Part shown: piece by piece, positions 51,774 to 60,831 of the stretch
Layout: every line of letters starts with the position of its first letter
Position numbering within the stretch: position 1 is the stretch's first letter
NCBI GenBank assembly: GCA_029251865.1
Contig: JAQXCN010000060.1
Coordinates: 1 to 64,000, forward strand
Reading direction: 5' to 3'
Length of the DNA: 64,000 nt
DNA from: Crocinitomicaceae bacterium
Lineage (GTDB): Bacteria > Bacteroidota > Bacteroidia > Flavobacteriales_D > Crocinitomicaceae
Notes under the pieces: model-generated
Database searches by the model: none
Told to the model about the DNA's origin: nothing
The model's input: only the letters and a program-made list of their open reading frames with translations
Program-made: the position numbers and the translations under genes

Positions 51774-52418
51774 GTGAAAAAAGGAATCCATGTCTTTTGC
51801 TGCTTTTTCTTTGTAATGTTTTGGGCAACATGCTTTGCACAACGTCAAGACATTGACACCTCTCGCATGCTGCAGCTTTCAGGCGTAGTCGTTTCAGAGC
51901 AAGACCTCACTCCAATGCCTTATATTACGGTTTACGATAAATCCATAGGACGTGGTGTAATTGCAGACTACTATGGCTATTTCTCCACGGTTTCTTTTCC
52001 AGGTGACACCTTGTTTTTTTCCTATTATGGATACAAGACTTCAACCTATATTGTTCCTGATTCACTCGATGAAAATAGATACAGTATTATTCACATGCTT
52101 CAACAAGACACGATAAATCTTCCTGAAGTCACGGTATACCCATGGCCTTCAAAAGAGGACTTCGCTAAATTTTTTGTAGAAATGAAACCATATGACGATG
52201 CCATAAGACGTGCTCAAAGAGAATTGTCCGGAGAGTCACTTGCCTTCGTTGCAGCAAGGCTAGATGCAGACGCCTCGCTCGCAAGCGGTCTTGTTGCCAA
52301 TCAGAGGTATACCAAATTATATACGAACGGACAACTTCCTGGGAATAATTTACTCAACCCCTATTCCTGGGCGAAGCTCATAAAGGATTGGAAAGAAGGA
52401 AAACTCAAAAAAGAGTAA
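51774..52418 (+). CDS. Secreted protein with carboxypeptidase-regulatory-like (CarboxypepD_reg-like) domain
   Basis: Signal peptide; LSGVVVSEQDLTPMPYITVYDKSIGRGVIADYYGYFSTVSFPGDTLFFSYYGYKTSTY. Confidence 0.75.
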   Translation: MKKGIHVFCCFFFVMFWATCFAQRQDIDTSRMLQLSGVVVSEQDLTPMPYITVYDKSIGRGVIADYYGYFSTVSFPGDTLFFSYYGYKTSTYIVPDSLDENRYSIIHMLQQDTINLPEVTVYPWPSKEDFAKFFVEMKPYDDAIRRAQRELSGESLAFVAARLDADASLASGLVANQRYTKLYTNGQLPGNNLLNPYSWAKLIKDWKEGKLKKE

Positions 52419-52419
52419 A

Positions 52420-53658
52420 TCAACGCGGATAGCACAAGAAATACTTCTCAACCGGTTTGGCTAGAGCGGATATATTTAAATTATCTGAAGCCTCGGATAA
52501 ATCAACAACATCACCAGACTTAAGTAGCAAGTTGATATTTTGAAACTTTTGATTATACGCTTTATTGACGAGCTTATCCGAAAACACTAGAAAATTCAAA
52601 TCCATATCTTTGTATAGATCAGTCGCTAACAGTTTCGCTTTAACATTGGCAATATCATTATCCGAAAATGGCTTTTTAGATATCTCAATCTGGAAGAGTT
52701 GTCTGTTGACAATTGACGAAGAAAGAAAATTAAGGGTTGCGTCATTGTGCTTGGACCAAACTTTTAGACTTTGTAAGATATCATAGTCATCAAGCAAAGC
52801 GAAATTCTCAAGAACATCTTCATTATTTTCAAAATCTTCTTTTGAGACATCTTTATTTAGAAAAAAAGACAAGGCAGGACTGCTAAACATCTCAATTTTT
52901 TTACGAGTCAACCATTTTGCCCTTCTCAATGCATAAATTAGCATATACTCTGCTGCAACAACTGTTTTGTGAAGATACACTTGCCAATACATTAGTCTGC
53001 GCGCTACGATAAATTTCTCGACTGAATAAATTCCCTTTTCCTCAATTACCAATTGACCTTTATACACAGCCAGCATCTCGATTAGACGTTCGCTTCCAAT
53101 AATACCTTCACTCACACCGGAAAAGAAGCTATCACGATTTAAATAATCTAGACGATCCATATCGAGTTGACTTGAAACAAGTTGATGCAAGAATGGCTTT
53201 TCATGTTTATCTTCGAAAATTCTTAAAGCTAGTCTTAAGTCAGGGCCAAATGTTCGTTCCAAGCTCTTTATAAAATAGGCTGAAATATCCTCGTGATTGA
53301 CAGATTTTACTATGTCAAATTCTAGGGCGTGACTGAATGGACCGTGTCCAATATCGTGCAATAATATTGCAAGTAGCACCGCTCTTTTCTCCTCATCACT
53401 TATTAGGCAGCCCTTTTTTTGAAGGACCCTTAAAGCTTTACCCATGAGATGCATTGCACCAACAACATGCTGGAAACGCGTGTGAACAGCTCCGGGATAA
53501 ACGAGATGACTTAATCCAAGTTGAGAAATCCTACGCAACCTTTGCAAATATGGATGTTCGATTACATCAAAAATAAATTCATCAGGAATCGAAATAAAAC
53601 CATAGATTGGGTCGTTAATGATTTTCTTCTTGTTGTTTCGATTTCGATTCGCTTGCAA
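52420..53658 (-). CDS. HD-domain phosphohydrolase
   Basis: YPGAVHTRFQHVVGAMHLMGKAL, LLAILLHDIGHGPFSHALE, LDMDRLDYLNRDSFFSGV. Confidence 0.92.
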   Translation of the reverse strand: MQANRNRNNKKKIINDPIYGFISIPDEFIFDVIEHPYLQRLRRISQLGLSHLVYPGAVHTRFQHVVGAMHLMGKALRVLQKKGCLISDEEKRAVLLAILLHDIGHGPFSHALEFDIVKSVNHEDISAYFIKSLERTFGPDLRLALRIFEDKHEKPFLHQLVSSQLDMDRLDYLNRDSFFSGVSEGIIGSERLIEMLAVYKGQLVIEEKGIYSVEKFIVARRLMYWQVYLHKTVVAAEYMLIYALRRAKWLTRKKIEMFSSPALSFFLNKDVSKEDFENNEDVLENFALLDDYDILQSLKVWSKHNDATLNFLSSSIVNRQLFQIEISKKPFSDNDIANVKAKLLATDLYKDMDLNFLVFSDKLVNKAYNQKFQNINLLLKSGDVVDLSEASDNLNISALAKPVEKYFLCYPR

Positions 53659-53699
53659 ATGTTTACTTTTAATAATTACCTCAAAAATAACGTAAAAGA

Positions 53700-55253
53700 A
53701 TGACTAATTCAGGAAATATACTTTGGGCAGATGATGAAATAGACCTTCTAAAACCACATATATTATTTTTAGAATCAAAGGGCTACACCGTTCAGGGGGT
53801 GACAAATGGTCTTGATGCACTTGAAAAAGTGCAAGAATCATTTTTTGATATCGTTTTTTTAGATGAGAATATGCCCGGTCTCTCAGGACTTGATACACTT
53901 ACTCGTATTAAAGAAATCAAACCCAACCTTCCTGTTGTTATGATTACAAAAAGTGAGGAGGAACATATTATGGAAGATGCCATCGGTTCGAAAATCGCAG
54001 ATTATTTGATTAAACCCGTAAATCAAAATCAGATATTAATTAGTCTTAAGAAAAACCTTCAAGCCAGGCAACTGGTAAGCGATAAAACAAGTTTGAATTA
54101 CCGACAAGAATTTCGTCAACTTGGCATGCAATTGAGCAATAGATTGAATACGGAAGAATGGAAAGAAATGTACGCGAAGTTGGTATACTGGGAATTACAA
54201 CTTGATAAGATAGAGGACTCTGGCATGAGTGAAATCTTTGAAATGCAAAAAAAAGAGGCCAACCAACTTTTTTGTGGTTTTATAGAGAATAATTATCTAA
54301 ACTGGCTTAACGGGGTCGAGGAATCTCCCCTTTTTATTCATAATATGATAAAAGATAGGATCCTAAAGGAACAAATTGAAACCAAAACACTTGTCTTAGT
54401 CATTGACAATTTACGCTATGACCAATGGAAAGTATTAGAACCTGTATTCAATAAGTATTTTGTTAAAGAACACGAAGAAATTGCATTTAGTATTCTACCA
54501 ACAGCAACACAATATGCACGTAATTCATTTTTTGCGGGACTTATGCCATCAGAAATTTCTAAAAAGTACCCTCAATTTTGGAAAAACGAAGAGGACGAAG
54601 GAAGCAAGAACTTATATGAAAAAGAGCTTCTTGAAACCAATCTCAAACGTTTAGGAAAATCTGATTTAAGATGGTCTTACAATAAAATCACAAATGTAAA
54701 AGCCGGTAAAAAGCTTGTCGAGCAATTTCATAAACTCAAAGAAAATGATGTGAATTTCCTTGTATATAACTTCGTGGATATGCTCTCCCATGCCCGCACT
54801 GAAATGGAGGTTATTCGCGAACTTGCAGATGATGAATCAGCATATCGCTCACTAACAATATCATGGCTCGAACATTCACCATTACTAGATGTTATTAAAC
54901 AAGCCGCTGATGAGAAAATGAAATTAGTAATAACAACCGACCATGGTACAATTAAGGTGAATCAACCTGTTAAAATAGCAGGTGAGCGAAATACAAATAC
55001 TAACCTTAGATACAAAGTTGGAAGAGGATTAGGTTATAAAGAAAAAGATGTCTTTGTGGTTAAAAATCCGCAGGATGGCTTCTTACCTAAACAGAAAATG
55101 TCAAGTGAATTTGTTTTTGCGAGAGAACAGGACTTTTTTGTTTATCCGAATAATTACAATCACTTCGTAAATTATTACGGAAACACCTTTCAACACGGCG
55201 GTATTTCACTGGAAGAAATATTAATACCATATATAGAAATGATCGCAAAATAA
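53700..55253 (+). CDS. porX: PorX: response regulator with PglZ (alkaline phosphatase-superfamily) domain
   Basis: ILWADDEIDLLKPHILFLESKGYTV...DIVFLDENMPGLSGLDTL; PglZ part LVIDNLRYDQW...ITTDHGTIKVNQP...FQHGGISLEEILIPYI. Confidence 0.93.
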   Translation: MTNSGNILWADDEIDLLKPHILFLESKGYTVQGVTNGLDALEKVQESFFDIVFLDENMPGLSGLDTLTRIKEIKPNLPVVMITKSEEEHIMEDAIGSKIADYLIKPVNQNQILISLKKNLQARQLVSDKTSLNYRQEFRQLGMQLSNRLNTEEWKEMYAKLVYWELQLDKIEDSGMSEIFEMQKKEANQLFCGFIENNYLNWLNGVEESPLFIHNMIKDRILKEQIETKTLVLVIDNLRYDQWKVLEPVFNKYFVKEHEEIAFSILPTATQYARNSFFAGLMPSEISKKYPQFWKNEEDEGSKNLYEKELLETNLKRLGKSDLRWSYNKITNVKAGKKLVEQFHKLKENDVNFLVYNFVDMLSHARTEMEVIRELADDESAYRSLTISWLEHSPLLDVIKQAADEKMKLVITTDHGTIKVNQPVKIAGERNTNTNLRYKVGRGLGYKEKDVFVVKNPQDGFLPKQKMSSEFVFAREQDFFVYPNNYNHFVNYYGNTFQHGGISLEEILIPYIEMIAK

Positions 55254-55288
55254 ATGGCCCTCTGTGGAGGGAATCTGTTTGCTTTGCT

Positions 55289-55296
55289 TAATTTTG
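55289..55296 (+). promoter_or_regulatory. -7-like box TAATTTTG upstream of sufS
   Basis: TAnnTTTG match, 16 nt before the ATG at 55313. Confidence 0.4.
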
Positions 55297-55312
55297 TAAA
55301 AGTTCGTAAAGA

Positions 55313-56539
55313 ATGACGGAAACACCAGGATATATACAAAAAATAAGGGCAGACTTCCCAATACTTCAATCGAAAGTACACAACAAACCCTTGGTCTATT
55401 TTGACAATGCTGCAACAACCCAAAAACCCAATTTGGTAATAGAAAGGATCAAAAACTATTACGAGAAACAAAATGCAAATATCCATCGGGGCGTTCATCA
55501 TTTAAGTCAGGTGTCTACCCAAGATTACGAAGATGCAAGAATTAAAATCCAGCATTATATTGGGGCATCAAAATCTTCTGAGATTATATTTACAAAAGGC
55601 ACAACCGACGGAATTAACCTTATTGCCTCATCTTTTGGTGCATTACTGAAAGAAGGAGATGAAATCTTAATAAGTGCAATGGAGCACCACTCCAATATCG
55701 TCCCTTGGCAATTGCTCGCTGATGCTAAAAAAATCGAGTTAAAAATAATCCCAATAGCTCAAGACGGCACACTCCTAATGGAGGAGTTTGAGCGCTTACT
55801 TACTGCAAAAACAAAACTTGTTTCTATTACACATATTTCAAATACTTTAGGAACAATTAATCCTATTGAAAATATCATTTCGAAATCACATGCTTTTGGT
55901 GCCAAAGTACTTGTTGACGGGGCACAGAGTATTCAACATGGTGAAATTAATGTTTCAACCTTGGATTGTGATTTTTTTGTGTTCTCAGGGCACAAAATTT
56001 TCGGACCTACCGGAATAGGTATTCTTTACGGCAAGGAACAGATTCTTGATGAAATGCCACCTTATCAGGGAGGAGGAGATATGATCAAAAGTGTGAGTTT
56101 TGAAAAGACGACTTTCAACGAACTACCCTTTAAATTTGAAGCAGGAACTCCCAATATAGTTGGTGGCATTGCTTTGGGTTCAGCCATAGAGTATATTGAA
56201 TCTATCGACAAACAAAGCGCCTTTGAATACGAGAAAAACCTTTTAAAGTTTACTGAAAAAGAACTCCTTAAGATTGACGGTCTAAGAATCTTTGGGACAG
56301 CTAAAGAAAAAACAAGCTTGGTTTCTTTTAATGTAGGCGACATTCATCCTTTCGATATCGGAACCCTGCTTGACAAACAAGGTATTGCTGTGCGGACTGG
56401 TCATCACTGCACACAACCTTTAATGGATTTCTATGAGATTCCAGGTACCCTGCGTGCTTCTTTTTCCATTTATAACACGGTTGAAGAGGTTAGTCAATTT
56501 TTAACCGCGCTGAAAAGAGCAATATCAGTTTTATCATGA
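55313..56539 (+). CDS. sufS: Cysteine desulfurase SufS
   Basis: YFDNAATTQKPNLVIERI, NIHRGVHHLSQ, SGHKIFGPTGIGILYG, RTGHHCTQPLM. Confidence 0.96.
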   Translation: MTETPGYIQKIRADFPILQSKVHNKPLVYFDNAATTQKPNLVIERIKNYYEKQNANIHRGVHHLSQVSTQDYEDARIKIQHYIGASKSSEIIFTKGTTDGINLIASSFGALLKEGDEILISAMEHHSNIVPWQLLADAKKIELKIIPIAQDGTLLMEEFERLLTAKTKLVSITHISNTLGTINPIENIISKSHAFGAKVLVDGAQSIQHGEINVSTLDCDFFVFSGHKIFGPTGIGILYGKEQILDEMPPYQGGGDMIKSVSFEKTTFNELPFKFEAGTPNIVGGIALGSAIEYIESIDKQSAFEYEKNLLKFTEKELLKIDGLRIFGTAKEKTSLVSFNVGDIHPFDIGTLLDKQGIAVRTGHHCTQPLMDFYEIPGTLRASFSIYNTVEEVSQFLTALKRAISVLS

Positions 56540-56949
56540 GTACATTTCAAGAAAAGCAATTGGCAATAATCGCTGATTTCGAAGTTTTTGATGATTGGAT
56601 GGATAAATATGAGCTCATCATAGAATTAGGTAAAGAAATTGAAGGTATTCTGCCTTCGGATAGAAATAATCAGCAACTTATTGATGGCTGTCAATCTCGG
56701 GTCTGGTTAGATTCGTCGTATGCAAACAATGTCATGCGTTTTTCCGCTGATTCAGATGCCATAATCACCAAAGGGATTATTGCAATGCTGATTAAAGTTT
56801 TTGATGGAGAAACCCCAAAAACGATACTTAAAGAAGACATCTTCTTTATTAATAAAATAGGCTTACAAGAACACCTTTCTCCGACAAGAGCAAACGGTCT
56901 TCTTGGAATGGTGAAAAGAATGAAAATGGACGCCTTAAAACACGTGTAA
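56536..56949 (+). CDS. sufE: SufE family cysteine desulfuration protein
   Basis: ELIIELGKEIEGILPSDRNNQQLIDGCQSRVWLD. Confidence 0.92.
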   Translation: MSTFQEKQLAIIADFEVFDDWMDKYELIIELGKEIEGILPSDRNNQQLIDGCQSRVWLDSSYANNVMRFSADSDAIITKGIIAMLIKVFDGETPKTILKEDIFFINKIGLQEHLSPTRANGLLGMVKRMKMDALKHV

Positions 56950-57254
56950 TGGAGGAATTAGAAAATACTATAGTAGAAGTTTTGAAATCAATATTTGACC
57001 CGGAAATACCCGTCGATATTTATGAACTTGGCTTAATCTATGAAGTTAAAATTGATGCCGAAAAAAATGTTGCCATAGACATGACCCTAACCTCACCGAA
57101 TTGCCCTGTGGCTGAGACTATGCCAAAAGAAGTTGAAGACAAAGTTGGTGAAATCGACGGTGTAAAATCCTCCAAAGTGGAAATAGTCTTCGACCCTCCA
57201 TGGGATAAAGATATGATGAGTGAAGAGGCTAAGTTAGAACTTGGTTTTCTATAA
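56949..57254 (+). CDS. DUF59/MIP18-family (SufT-like) Fe-S assembly protein
   Basis: VLKSIFDPEIPVDIYELGLIYEV...MTLTSPNCPVAETMP. Confidence 0.9.
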   Translation: MEELENTIVEVLKSIFDPEIPVDIYELGLIYEVKIDAEKNVAIDMTLTSPNCPVAETMPKEVEDKVGEIDGVKSSKVEIVFDPPWDKDMMSEEAKLELGFL

Positions 57255-58751
57255 CTACTTTAAATAAACCTCTACCCTTCTATTCAAGGCACGACCTGCA
57301 CTCGTCGAGTTAAGAAATTTCGGCTTCAATTCTCCAAAAGAGACAACTTCGATGCTCTCGCTTGAAATTCCTTTACCCATTAAATATTTCTTTACAGAAT
57401 TTGCCCGTCTTAAAGCTATACTTTGATTCAAAGACTCATCACCCGTAATATCAGCGTGACCAGCGATTAAAATCTTAGAACCTGGCATTGTCTTTAATAA
57501 ATTTGCTGTCTCATTTAAAACAGGATAAAATCTAGATTGCACAACTGATTGGTTCAAACCAAAATTAATATCTCCGATAGAAGTTAAACCTGTCTTGTCC
57601 AATACTGGTACTGGAGATGGTTTCACATCAGGCGTTGGTGTTACATCTGGTGTTGGTGTAACATCTGGTGTTGGTGTTACATCGGGCGTTGGTGTTACAT
57701 CTGGTGTTGGTGTTACATCTGGTGTTGGTGTTACATCTGGCGTTGGTGTTACATCTGGCGTTGGTGTTACATCTGGCGTTGGTGTTACATCTGGAGTTGG
57801 TGTAACGTCGGGCGTTGGCGTGACATTCGGTGTGGGAGATGAATCAGGATCAACATCAGGGATGGGCGACACGTCAGGTGTTGGCGTTGGCACAACTGCT
57901 ATATCCAGAGAATCAATAACTTTTTCTTTACCATTACAGTCCACTAGAGCACCGTTAGGCGTATTCTTCTCTTGATCTATAAAATTAATAATTCCATCCC
58001 CATCATCATCATCAAATTTCTTTTGGAGCACTACGTTTGCACTATCTAGTTTTTGAATCTCATTCTGTAAATATGACATATCTGGAAAGCACGGAGAGTA
58101 AGCCCAGTCCATGTGTTGCTCGTGTTTCCCTAAGTAAATATTAAAACCAATCGACGCATTTGCTAAAAAAGAATCAAAGCCTCTTTTTGCGTGTGAATTC
58201 GTCATATCAAACTTTTTTTGTTGATAAACGTGCCATATAAATGAGGCATCTACAAATAAAGCAACGCGTTTCCCTAATTTAACTTGAGGGGTGAAACCAA
58301 ACATAAAGTTGACCATGTTTTCATTTTCACCATCAAAACTAAGATCACTCTGGAGCATAGAAAAACCAATACCGGTATGAAAAAGTAAGCTAATGTGATT
58401 CGTGAAATTCTCAAACATAAGTAGTCTTCCAACATCAGCAATTCCCTGAAATGAAGTTCGGAAGTAATTCGTTTGAAATTCGTTACTTAAAACATCGCCT
58501 ACAGAGCCATTCGTTATACGATCATACCCTCCATCAAATTTAATTCCATATTTGTTGTTAAACATGTATCTAATACCACCAGAAACATGAAACAAGTCAT
58601 AGGTATTTGAAAAATAACCCGTCGTGTAGGGTTTTACGGCATTCGTAAGACCACCACCCAAATCAAGTGACCATTTATTATTTTGCTCAAATTGTCCAAC
58701 AACGTTTGAGGATAATGACAAAACGAAAATAACGACAAAAAACTTATACAT
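57255..58751 (-). CDS. OmpA-family outer-membrane protein with Pro-rich tandem-repeat linker
   Basis: Signal peptide, N-terminal barrel, DDDGDGIINFIDQE Ca-binding-like element, (PTPDVT)n, OmpA C-domain ILIAGHADITGDESLNQSIALRRANSVKKYL. Confidence 0.9.
   Translation of the reverse strand: MYKFFVVIFVLSLSSNVVGQFEQNNKWSLDLGGGLTNAVKPYTTGYFSNTYDLFHVSGGIRYMFNNKYGIKFDGGYDRITNGSVGDVLSNEFQTNYFRTSFQGIADVGRLLMFENFTNHISLLFHTGIGFSMLQSDLSFDGENENMVNFMFGFTPQVKLGKRVALFVDASFIWHVYQQKKFDMTNSHAKRGFDSFLANASIGFNIYLGKHEQHMDWAYSPCFPDMSYLQNEIQKLDSANVVLQKKFDDDDGDGIINFIDQEKNTPNGALVDCNGKEKVIDSLDIAVVPTPTPDVSPIPDVDPDSSPTPNVTPTPDVTPTPDVTPTPDVTPTPDVTPTPDVTPTPDVTPTPDVTPTPDVTPTPDVTPTPDVTPTPDVKPSPVPVLDKTGLTSIGDINFGLNQSVVQSRFYPVLNETANLLKTMPGSKILIAGHADITGDESLNQSIALRRANSVKKYLMGKGISSESIEVVSFGELKPKFLNSTSAGRALNRRVEVYLK
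57625..57840 (-). repeat. 18-bp tandem repeat, 11 consensus units plus 1 degenerate unit, encoding (PTPDVT)n
   Basis: + strand consensus acatctggYgttggtgtt; units counted by eye from 57625 (57625-57822 consensus-like, 57823-57840 degenerate). Confidence 0.95.
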
Positions 58752-58803
58752 AGTTCAACCTTTGATTAATCAACAAATATAGGACAAAATAAAAGAATTA
58801 CTT

Positions 58804-59226
58804 CTATTCTTGTTTAACGAAAATAAACTTCCTTAACTGAAAGTTTAATGCATCATAATACTCTAAAACTAAATCTCTATTAGTTAAAAGAATGACCTTG
58901 AAGGTGTTCTGATATTGATCTTGACCAAACATGAGCGTCTGTGATTCAGAATCGTAAATTAATGCTGTACTTGAAAAATCCATCGTGAATTGAGACAACA
59001 CATTATTAACAGGGATTGCAAATAAGCAAGACCCTATCACATAGGAGTTTTGAAAATTAAAATGTATTTCACCCTGGGGGTCGTAAATTATGGTCTCTTG
59101 AAGTTGCCCGTCAGTAATCATCATCCTTGATAAATCCCAACTTCCTTTTGCTGTCTCTTCAAATCTCTTTTCCTTAGAACATGACCCAAGTAAAAGACAC
59201 AATAAAAAGAAATGGAAAACTTTCAT
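58804..59226 (-). CDS. Hypothetical lipoprotein
   Basis: MKVFHFFLLCLLLGSCSKEKR lipobox. Confidence 0.75.
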   Translation of the reverse strand: MKVFHFFLLCLLLGSCSKEKRFEETAKGSWDLSRMMITDGQLQETIIYDPQGEIHFNFQNSYVIGSCLFAIPVNNVLSQFTMDFSSTALIYDSESQTLMFGQDQYQNTFKVILLTNRDLVLEYYDALNFQLRKFIFVKQE

Positions 59227-60419
59227 ATCTCTGAAGAAAAAGCAATTGTCGAAAAAACATTCAAACCAGTTAACATTGATTTTGGTTCAATATCAAATCG
59301 TGCACTGTGAACATTATGGGTTATACCTTTGGCGGTATTCCCTACTCCCAAACGAAAAAAACAAACTGGGACTATATGGCTGTAAAAAGCAAAATCCTCT
59401 GCAGTCATACGCAATCCTAGATCATGCGTTTTATCCTTACCCAATATATCTTCTGCTAGGTTTTTAACGGTCCGAGTAAGTTCTGTATGGTTTTTTAAGA
59501 ATGGGTAACCTTTCGAAATATTTACATCAATTTGACCTCCATACTTTTCTGAAACCCCCTTCGCTATTTCCTGCAAATGCTCTTTCGCCTCTCTGCGCCA
59601 GTTCTCATCCATAGTACGAAAAGTGCCTTTTATGTGCGCTTTCTCGGGAATGACATTTGTAGAGCCCAGCGCCTCAAATCTACCAAAGTTGATTACACTT
59701 GGAACGTCTTTGGGTGTACTCGAATTTATATAATTTTGAGCTGCAATAATAAACTCTGCACCCATAAAAAGCGGATTAATCGTTTGACCTTTAAGAGCAC
59801 CATGACCTCCTTTACCTTTAATCGAAATATGTAATTCATCACTTGAAGCCATATACAAACCCTCCCTAAAACCACAATTTCCAAATTCAAAATCAGGGTA
59901 AACATGCAACGCAAACATTTTAGAAACTTCAGGATCATTTAATCCGCCTTCGTCAATTATTAGGTTTGCACCACCGGGATTGACTTCTTCGCCAGGTTGA
60001 AAAATCAGCTTGACTGGCCGAGGAAGATGGTCTCTAAATGAAAATAGAATTTCAGCTAAACCAAGAAGGATAGCAGTATGAACATCGTGGCCACATGCAT
60101 GCATAACACCATCATTCCGGCTTTTATACATAACATCATTGAGCTCTTGTATCGGCAATGCATCAAGGTCAGCCCTAAACGCAATACATTTGTCATCTTC
60201 CAAATGGTGTTTAGCATAAATGGTAGTAATCACTCCTGTCCCTCCAATAAATCGAACATCATCTAAACCAATATCTAATAACGTTTCTTTGACAAATTCA
60301 GCGGTCTTAAATTCTTTATACGAAAGTTCAGGTTGCATATGAAGATGTTCACGATACGCGCACATTTTTTCAAAAACAGCATTAGTTTTGGAAATTAGTT
60401 GCTGCTGATCAATCTTCAT
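59223..60419 (-). CDS. M20-family amidohydrolase
   Basis: HMQPELSYKEFKTAEFV, MHACGHDVHTAILLG, FQPGEE. Confidence 0.93.
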   Translation of the reverse strand: MKIDQQQLISKTNAVFEKMCAYREHLHMQPELSYKEFKTAEFVKETLLDIGLDDVRFIGGTGVITTIYAKHHLEDDKCIAFRADLDALPIQELNDVMYKSRNDGVMHACGHDVHTAILLGLAEILFSFRDHLPRPVKLIFQPGEEVNPGGANLIIDEGGLNDPEVSKMFALHVYPDFEFGNCGFREGLYMASSDELHISIKGKGGHGALKGQTINPLFMGAEFIIAAQNYINSSTPKDVPSVINFGRFEALGSTNVIPEKAHIKGTFRTMDENWRREAKEHLQEIAKGVSEKYGGQIDVNISKGYPFLKNHTELTRTVKNLAEDILGKDKTHDLGLRMTAEDFAFYSHIVPVCFFRLGVGNTAKGITHNVHSARFDIEPKSMLTGLNVFSTIAFSSEI

Positions 60420-60804
60420 TGGTCACAATTGATTGGTAGCCTGAAACAATAAGTTTAATAGACACCAAGGCCATTAAAATTCCAAAGAGGAATTTAACAA
60501 GACTTGGACTTAACTTTAAAGAAAGCTTTGATCCAAAATAAGCACCCACAAAAAAAGTAATGGCTATGACCAAACCATACTTCCAGTGAACATTTCCATC
60601 TTTCCAATAATTCATTAGTCCTAACCATACTACGGGCATTGCTAGGACAAAAAGACTTGTTCCTTGGGCTTCATGTTGTGTCAAGCCTAATAAAAAAACA
60701 AGACCTGGAACAATAATAATACCCCCACCTACACCCACAAAGCCGCTGAGTATTCCCGCAAATATTCCAATTGAAGCAAGCACTAAAATCGTTTGTAAGG
60801 TCAT
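60409..60804 (-). CDS. TauE/SafE-family permease, short single-repeat form
   Basis: GILSGFVGVGGGIIIVPGLVFLLGLTQHEAQGTSLFVL; 131 aa only. Confidence 0.85.
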   Translation of the reverse strand: MTLQTILVLASIGIFAGILSGFVGVGGGIIIVPGLVFLLGLTQHEAQGTSLFVLAMPVVWLGLMNYWKDGNVHWKYGLVIAITFFVGAYFGSKLSLKLSPSLVKFLFGILMALVSIKLIVSGYQSIVTNED

Positions 60805-60831
60805 TTGTGTGTTTTTTTAAAATTAAACATT

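Noticed and set aside
57625-57840. CRISPR-like array appearance
   Set aside because: Units are directly adjacent 18-mers without unique spacers and lie inside a coding frame.
57595-57975. 126-aa + strand ORF rich in GVGVTS repeats
   Set aside because: It is the antisense reading of the OmpA-family (PTPDVT)n repeat; a repeat with no stop in that frame creates it artificially.
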